Positions 57,583-64,000 of a DNA stretch of 64,000 nt are shown in pieces. The first letter of the stretch is position 1. Every line of letters begins with the position of its first letter. The stretch covers positions 8,845,653-8,909,652 of the forward strand of contig ML682008.1 of assembly GCA_007922195.1 (NCBI GenBank), read 5' to 3'. Under the pieces are notes generated by a model, which saw only the letters and a program-made list of their open reading frames with translations, had not been told where the DNA came from and did not search any database. A program made the translations under genes and the position numbers. The stretch comes from Podocnemis expansa. Lineage: Eukaryota; Chordata; Testudines; Podocnemididae.

Positions 57583-58659
57583 ATTTAATTTTGTCTCTGC
57601 CCTCCCTGTGCATTTTCTTAGAGAGGAAGGGGATAATCATTGTCATTTGAAATGTTTGCATCTTGCAGTTGGACATGGGGCCAGTGAGAGAAATCTCATC
57701 CATGGTATGCATCCCAAAATCTTGAACAGTTTTATTATACAGCAGTTGTAGTAACTTTAAATGGGTGAGAGAAGACTGGTGTGTATCTTTCCTTCTCCAT
57801 TCCCTGTAACAGTAGCACCCTCTCCTCCTTGCCAGCTTCCCCAACCCCTGCTCCCATCCCATTAAGCCATTCCTTGGATCTGTAAAAGCTATTAGCATGG
57901 AGGATGTTACTCCTGGCTGCCTCCTGCCCTGTGAGGCTGCACGCACATAGTCACACTGCAACTAACTAGAGGGCTGCAAACTATGTTAATTATGTAGCCT
58001 AAACTGGGTGCTGAGCGGGACCCTCATTTGCAACACTAACCTCCAAATGGGAGGGACTCCTGCCCCTGTTTCACCCAGGCTTTCCCAGTCATGCCTCCAG
58101 TTTGCATGCCCCACCTCACCTACAACATGCCCCTCTCCCTCACATCTGGCCAGGCCCCTGTTCCCACTCCCAGTATGGAGGTGATAAATAGCTGTTCATT
58201 TTCTGGCCTTCCAGCTTATGCATTTGCATTGCTTTCAGTCACCCTATTTTGGATCCCAGCTAATGTGGAGGGGTAGAGAGAGGGACTTAGATACTCCATG
58301 AGGAGCAGAATCCCCCCCAATGTGCAGTGGAGCAGGGAGAAGGACTCAGATCCCTACAGAGGGGTAAGACTCCATGGGATACCAGCATGCAGACAAGCAA
58401 ATTAAGGGCTGACAGGCCCTCCTTCCCCACTCCTAAATCCCCAGATTTCTCTGCTATTCTATATACTCCCCAACTATTCCCATCTCCATCCCTGCAAGTC
58501 CCCCAAACCCTCTCCCTTATCCAAGACCCTCAATCCATCTTCTCTTCCCTACCACCTGTTCCTAATTGCCTTCCTCCCCATGATATTTTTCCATCCCTCG
58601 CTGCAGACCCAAACCCTTCTTCTCCTAATGTCACATGCTCTTGCATCTCAGTCACTGCT
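57583..58659. other. Unannotatable intronic DNA, C-rich right half
   Basis: A C/T-rich stretch from about 58040 gives proline-rich open frames (58091-58276, 58327-58686) without motifs or splice context. These are not considered genes. Confidence 0.45.
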
Positions 58660-58785
58660 CTGGTAAATATTTGCATGTGTAATTAATTTTCCTTTCAAAA
58701 ACAGTTTCAGCACCTTCTGAATATTCTGCTGTACTCGGATGATATTTTGCCAAATGAAAAGATAAATAAATAAAAACCTTGACAG
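58660..58785 (+). repeat. Short direct repeat, copy 1
   Basis: 'tttcagcaccttctgaatat' (58704) and the surrounding 'atttgcatgtgtaattaatt' and 'ttgccaaatgaaaa' recur about 500 bp downstream. A C-rich tract precedes both copies. Confidence 0.65.
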
Positions 58786-59159
58786 AGGTGGATTTTTCCT
58801 GAATGTTTACAGTTCATTTTCAGATTACTTCCCACAGTGGCTTCACACTTCAATGCTGCAGACTTTGAGATATGTTAAGTGGCCTATTTATCTCAATGAA
58901 ATTCATCTCTGAAAAAGATTGCCTGATGGAGATGAATACAGCCTGAAACAATAGCTTTGTGGTGTGTGAACTGCCATAGCACACACCCAGTAGGGAAATA
59001 TGGAGCTGTCATATTCTCCCCCCCAACTCCCATCTCTTACCCACACCTGTCTCACTTCCCAGTGTCCCTCCACTCCTCCTAGTCCCCATCCCAGTCCTCC
59101 AACCCCTTTCCTCCTATTCCCACTTACTCTTCCTCCCATAATCATCCTCATCTCCCAGC

Positions 59160-59265
59160 AAGCATTTGCTCGTGTAATTTATTTTCTTTTCACATAACAG
59201 TTTCAGCACCTTCTGAATATCCAACTGTTCTCATATTACTTTGCCACAAAATAAAAATCCCCTTT
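59160..59265 (+). repeat. Short direct repeat, copy 2
   Basis: This matches 58660-58785: 'tttcagcaccttctgaatat' at 59201, with 'gcatttgctcgtgtaattta' before it and 'tttgccacaaaataaaaatc' after. Confidence 0.65.
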
Positions 59266-60071
59266 GGCTGAAGGAGGTTGGAGTAACATGCCTTCTTTTA
59301 TTAAGATTTCTGCTCTGGGTAGAATTTAAACTCTCAATGCCTGGTTTGTGGTTCAGATTAAGTGACTCTGCCACACCCTCAGAGTAATTTAGGGCCTAGA
59401 AAACAGTTTTCCACCTAGTTGGTCTGTCTCTCTGCACACAGTATAATCCATTAGGTATGATAACACGAACATGGAGCTTATGACAAGTCTAAGTGGAGTA
59501 GCACAATATTTTTGAAATCATATTTTGATTTGCCTGCAAAGAGCAGATCGGTGTCATGAGCTCTGTTGTGCTAACCCTTAGGCACTGGGATTCTGATGCA
59601 GCAATCTGAACCCTACTTTGATTTCTATTTGGGAGCAAACAGAGGTTGCCAGAATTACTCAGCTTTAAGGAAGCAGGTTGGTACTGTATTCCACTAATGC
59701 TTTGGTCAAATGTTCCCAACTTTGTATAGCTAACAAAACCCTGCTCCCCACATGGGGCATGCCAGGTGTCAAGGCAATCTGAGTAACCATATAGATTTCA
59801 GAGCACTCAGAAGAGTTGAGTTTTAGACAGAACCTAGTCTTATGCTTAACTATAGTAGAGTTATTGGTCTTTTATAAATAGTTCAGCATTGAACTGTCTC
59901 ATTGAACTGCCAAACTGCAGCCTGGCGTCACTTAATTTGGATATGAATATTGCTCTAATTGATTTTACTTTTCAATAGAATGGTGATCTCCTATGTCTGA
60001 ACTCATAAATTCCATTCGTTTTGTGCCAGTAGAAGTTTTCTCATGTCACCACTATTTTCTTTTCTTTCTAG
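59266..60071 (+). other. MAGI2: MAGI2 intron 3' end and splice acceptor
   Basis: Intronic sequence leading to a pyrimidine-rich tract (about 60050-60069) and AG at 60070-60071. The upstream ATG at 59993 is in frame with the exon, but it precedes the acceptor and is not taken as a start. Confidence 0.85.
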
Positions 60072-60707
60072 GTGATGTCATTGTCTATATTAATGAAGTT
60101 TGTGTCCTTGGGCATACTCACGCAGATGTAGTCAAACTCTTCCAGTCAGTTCCTATTGGTCAGAGTGTCAACCTGGTGCTATGTCGTGGATACCCTTTGC
60201 CCTTTGATCCTGAAGATCCTGCCAGCAGCATGGTGCCACCACTTGCAGTAATCGAGAGGCCTCCGGTAGTGGTAAATGGAAGACATAACTATGAAACTTA
60301 TTTGGAATACATTTCTAGGACCTCTCAATCTGTTCCAGATGTAACAGATCGACCACCACATCCCTTGCACTCCATTCCAGCAGATAGTCAGCTTGATAGC
60401 ACATTCCCTCCACCTGTTCATGATGATAATGTATCAATGGCTTCTTCTGGGGCCACCCAAGCTGAACTCATGACCTTAACCATTGTGAAAGGGGCCCAGG
60501 GCTTTGGCTTCACTATAGCAGACAGTCCTACAGGACAGAGGGTGAAGCAAATTCTAGACATTCAGGGATGTCCTGGTTTGTGTGAAGGTGACCTCATTGT
60601 TGAGATCAACCAGCAGAATGTACAGAACCTGAGCCATGCAGAAGTAGTGGATATACTTAAAGAATGTCCTGTTGGAAGTGAAACTTCTTTGATTATCCAT
60701 AGAGGAG
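60072..60707 (+). CDS. MAGI2: MAGI2 internal exon: end of PDZ2 of 6 and all of PDZ3
   Basis: A 636-bp exon (212 codons) with an AG acceptor before it and a GTAAGT donor at 60708-60713. Both boundaries are phase 1 within Gly codons. Residues 1-40 finish a PDZ domain ('GDVIVYINEVCVLGHTHADV'). Residues ~41-134 form the linker with a Pro-rich 'ERPPVVVNGRHNYETYLEY' stretch. Residues ~135-212 are a complete PDZ with carboxylate-binding loop GFGF (144-147) and 'GDLIVEINQQNVQNLSH'. The linker and PDZ text fits MAGI2 rather than MAGI1, which has a different linker. MAGI2 is a multi-PDZ, WW and guanylate-kinase-like scaffold at synapses and podocyte junctions; its PDZ domains bind PTEN, neuroligin and others. 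No stop or indel is seen. Confidence 0.95.
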
Positions 60708-61039
60708 GTAAGTCTAGAAAGTCTGTACAATTACAAAAATATATGTGAACAGTTCTAAATCGTGGGAGCTACTTATGCATTCTACATCTGTGTGTACTGG
60801 ATTGGAAATGGTCTGTTCTTCTATTGGAAGAAATATTATTTATTCTGAAAAAATGTGCGTATGTACAATAAGAACTGAAGGCAAAATGTAACAGTTTATT
60901 GTACATCCTTTTCTGTATTTTGAGGCTATACGCATATGCCAAAATTGTCCCTCTGTGTATAAATGTAAAGCATTCTCCAAGATATTCCAGGGCCTTTTAG
61001 CATTTAATAGTTTGCATAATGGCTGCATGCAAGTTCACA
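60708..61039 (+). other. MAGI2: MAGI2 splice donor and intron start
   Basis: GTAAGT at 60708-60713 is a strong donor. Translation past it meets a stop at 60746-60748, consistent with intron. No other feature. Confidence 0.85.
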
Positions 61040-61275
61040 GGCTGTGTCTATACTGCAATAAGATATCTATAGCTGACCATGTCATCTGGCTCGAACTCAC
61101 AGAGCTTGGGCTGCAGCATTATAAAATTGCAGGATAGATGTTCGGGCTTGGGCTCGGATGTTGCAAATGTGTATCCTCACAGTCCAGTTCCAACAGCCTG
61201 AGTCAGCTGAGATGGGCTAACTGTGGGTGTCTTATTGAAATGTGGATATACCTATATTGAAGTGTAGATACTCCC
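61040..61275. mobile_element. MITE with GGCTGTGTCTATACTGCAAT end
   Basis: The left end 'ggctgtgtctatactgcaat' and right end 'gaagtgtagatactcc' are inverted-type termini. 'gttcgggcttgggctcgg' inside is a hallmark of a widespread reptile DNA element. Internally deleted relative to the fuller versions known. Confidence 0.55.
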
Positions 61276-62924
61276 AGCCCATAGCACTGAGGTTTAAGTA
61301 TAATCCTGTTGGGTTGGTTAAGTCAAGGAGATCAAAATCAAATGAAAGATGAATTTATCAAAACCTAGAAGTACATTGTCAAGCATTCTAGAAATTTGAC
61401 CTAAATTTTTTCCTTCTATGAAAAACTGGTGTAGAATGATTGATATTTTTTGGCCCCAAAACTAAAACAGTCACTGTGTTTTTGATCTTTTTAAAAAATG
61501 GCGTTTAGCAGCTCCATGTTCATGAGCAACCCTATAGTAATAAGCCTGTGTATGTTCTATTAGAGGGGAGAGGGGAGAATAGCCTTAAGGAAACAATAGT
61601 AAAGAAAATTATTTTTAATATCTGTCTGGTGACCTTTAATTTCTTTATTTTTAGTATTTTAGTATAGCAGATTTCTCCCATGATTTGTTAATCCTAATGG
61701 TGAACATCCAATGGCTATTTGTAAAGATATAAATTGAAGACTAGAACTGGTTCTGTTAATTAAAGTGGTAATCCATATTTACATGTCATTGGACATACAT
61801 TGCTCTGTGCTTCAAACCAAATCGATTAATGAAAAATATATCATCACTTTTCTTTTTTGGAAGAAAGAGGATGAGAAGTGAAATAAGTATTAATGTATGC
61901 AGATGACATTAATGTATGCAGTGAACATGATTTTAAAAAATTAAAATTAGAATTACAATTCCAAATCCTACGGAGCTTAGAGTAAAGCATGCCAGAAAAA
62001 CCTGATTTTTTTTTAATCAAATGGCCAAATTAATGGATACAGAAATTTTAGGGAGATTTTATATATGTAGGCTTTAGCTAAGCAGCTGTTACAGTATACC
62101 TCTTGGAATCATGTATGAAAAATTTACATTAGATGGAATATGACTTTTATTGCATAGAATGAAAATTGACTTAAGATCTGACTAAAAAGCAATGGCAAAT
62201 AGTGATATGTGAACATGAAGAGAACAAGAGATATTCAGGAGGTGCTAAAGTAGTAGGATGTAGTCTCGTTTTATTGAGCATCACTATTAATAACTGGAAG
62301 AGATGAGATAAACCACACATTGTTTTAAGTGGCAGATTAGGATAAATGGGAAGGTACTGTGTAATGAGAAATAATATGAGGGGGAACTAAAGAGGTTAGA
62401 ATTACAACAAAACAGAATTTAATATGGGGAAAATGCAAAGTAACATTTCTCTGGAGGAAAATTATTGAAAATGTAGATCTTCGATGGGAAGAAGAGAGTG
62501 GAATAAAGTAATGCTTTAATGTGCTAGCAATAGTAAACAGCAAATAAAATATGATCTTATAATGCAATACAGTGGTTAAAAACCTTCAGGAGCAATAAAC
62601 TGCGACGGATAAAGATGTTTGTCTTTCTGTAGAACATCCTCTTAGTCATTGCTTTGCCAGGCATGCATGCTATCTATCTGTTCATCTGTCTCTCTATGAA
62701 AAGCTTTGCAAAGCGAAATGCAAGAGGGCAATGGTCTACGAGAACTGGAAAGTGAACAGCAATAAACACCAAAGAAATTTTCATCATAATACCAAAGATG
62801 TAGGTAGGAGAAATGGGTCAAACTAAGGCTAATGAAAATTAAGGCTGAATGTCAGAAAATACTTCCTAGCACAGATTTATTAGACCCTCAAACAGTCTGC
62901 TGCAGGAAATTGTGGTGTCTCTTA
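61276..62924 (+). other. MAGI2 intron, unannotatable
   Basis: AT-rich. A short tandem duplication 'attaatgtatgcag' occurs near 61889 and 61908. No other feature. Confidence 0.45.
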
Positions 62925-63381
62925 GGCTATGTCTACACGGCACTTTTATTTCGAAATAACACTCGTTATTTCGAAATAAAAGAAATTAGGTCTACACAAC
63001 GTTTTCTTATTTTGAAAGGACGGATCCCATCCTTTCAAAATAAGAATCATCATTTTGAAAAAGTAAAACCTGGCCCCCCCTCGAAACAACCGTTATTTTG
63101 GAAGGGATATTTTGAAATAATGCCGTTTAGACCTGTTCTTTCGAAACAACACCATGTAGACCTGTTGTTTTGAAAGAACTGTTCGAAACAACAGGTCCAA
63201 ATGGCTTTATTTCAAAATAACCATTTTGAAATAACAGCCGTTTGGATTGCAGGCTTTCCCTTAATTCGAATTAACATTTTGTTAATTCGAATTAACTTAT
63301 TTCAAAATAAGGATTTTATTTCGAAGTGGGTTATTTCGAAAGGGGTTCTTTCGAAATAAAAGTTACTGTGTAGACATAGCC
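62925..63381. mobile_element. Harbinger-like MITE, TTATTTCGAAATAA-filled
   Basis: A 457-bp element with perfect ends GGCTATGTCTACAC / GTGTAGACATAGCC and TTA on both sides (62922-62924, 63382-63384). The interior is a series of 'ttatttcgaaataa' palindromes and decayed forms with 'ttttgaaa', plus one 'ttaattcgaattaa' block (63260-63295). Many CG dinucleotides survive, so this is the youngest of the three related copies. Confidence 0.85.
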
Positions 63382-64000
63382 TTATTGTACAGAGTCATCC
63401 AAAGCCAAACTGGAAAAAGGAATGGAGCAATTTAATTCAGGGAACAACAGAAATGAGAGAGAATGTTTCTTTCATGAAAATTTATCTTTCCACCTATTCG
63501 TTGTTCCAACATGACAGAAAAACAGATTTTGTGACCAATTCAGATAAGATAAACTCAATATGAAACAAATATTCTAGCAACTTTTATCTAAACTGCTATG
63601 ATTCTAAAATATTTAATCTATGACGGATGAAAACAATGTGCACCTCTTCATTACTTTTTGGATTTCATCTTTAGTTTTCTTATTTGGAGGCAGGATGACA
63701 ATTGAAATATAGCTTCATTTTATTTCATTACTCTGTGCATCATGTCTTTAGCTTCTCATTTTTACTAAGTCTAAGACCAGTGTATGATTCTTAAGTTATT
63801 TGCTGAAGGACAAGAGATTTTGTGGTGCATGCATTTTGGGGGGTTTTGTCAGTTATTCATGCATGTTGGCCTACTATTTTTAACTTGGTCTCTGGCATGA
63901 TGATATGATGCAGTGTCACAGGTCCAGTTTCAGAAGGGACTTACCTCTCTCTGGTCAAAATAATCTTATCCTTACTGTTATGGAGAAAGGGCGGACATTA
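63382..64000 (+). other. MAGI2 intron, unannotatable
   Basis: No gene or repeat recognised to the window edge. Confidence 0.45.

Noticed and set aside
58091..58686. Proline-rich open frames
   Set aside because: They arise from C/T-rich DNA without motifs; no supporting splice sites.
59993..60071. Extending the MAGI2 coding region upstream to the ATG at 59993
   Set aside because: A clear polypyrimidine tract and AG acceptor at 60070-60071 precede the conserved PDZ text, and the upstream translation does not resemble PDZ sequence.

Overview
This is a vertebrate nuclear window, and its only supported host-gene exon lies at 60072-60707. It encodes the end of one PDZ domain and all of the next from MAGI2 (S-SCAM), on the + strand. 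MAGI2 has very large introns, so the roughly 60 kb upstream and 3.3 kb downstream are most simply intronic DNA. No other host coding sequence is supported. The repeat content points to a non-avian reptile, most likely a turtle: several CR1 LINE lineages, a DIRS-like tyrosine-recombinase element, Ty3/Gypsy elements, LINEs with a restriction-like endonuclease, and many small DNA transposons with CAGGGG/CAGTGG or GGCTATGTCTACAC ends. A crocodilian cannot be excluded by eye.

Layout. 1-9045: an antisense CR1 LINE split by an unidentified 0.4 kb insert, a hAT-like element (1151-1971, 8-bp duplication) and a 5.4 kb Gypsy element (3046-8454) with both LTRs, a tRNA-Leu-like primer site and a 4-bp GTAC duplication. 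Its domain order is gag-protease-integrase-RT-RNase H, the unusual Gmr1-type order, and its capsid resembles the SCAN domain of vertebrate zinc-finger proteins. 10862-11413: a fold-back element with a Harbinger-like MITE inside. 15240-16790: an old antisense LINE. 17480-19975: the shell of an ancient Gypsy element. 20165-21555: an old sense CR1.

23197-26720: a (TG)n tract followed by a nearly complete R4/Dong-like LINE with a 709-codon open RT/endonuclease frame and a tRNA-like head. 27942-34215: a decayed DIRS-like element with a 1.1 kb insert in gag. 35764-37720: MITEs, a 38-bp inverted repeat and a Gypsy RNase H relic. 39668-40980: a fairly young antisense CR1. 41-57 kb: mostly unannotatable DNA with hAT-like and fold-back elements, another CR1 and MIR-type SINEs. 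58.6-59.3 kb: a short duplicated block. 60-64 kb: the MAGI2 exon, then more MITEs.

The mobile elements do not form a pathway. They are successive layers of insertion whose nesting gives relative ages. The three points most worth pursuing are the Gmr1-type element with a SCAN-like capsid, three MITEs that share one terminal sequence but are filled with three different TCGA-centred palindromes, and the LINE with a Pol III promoter-like head next to (TG)n. Family names rest on motif and consensus recognition by eye; no database search was run.
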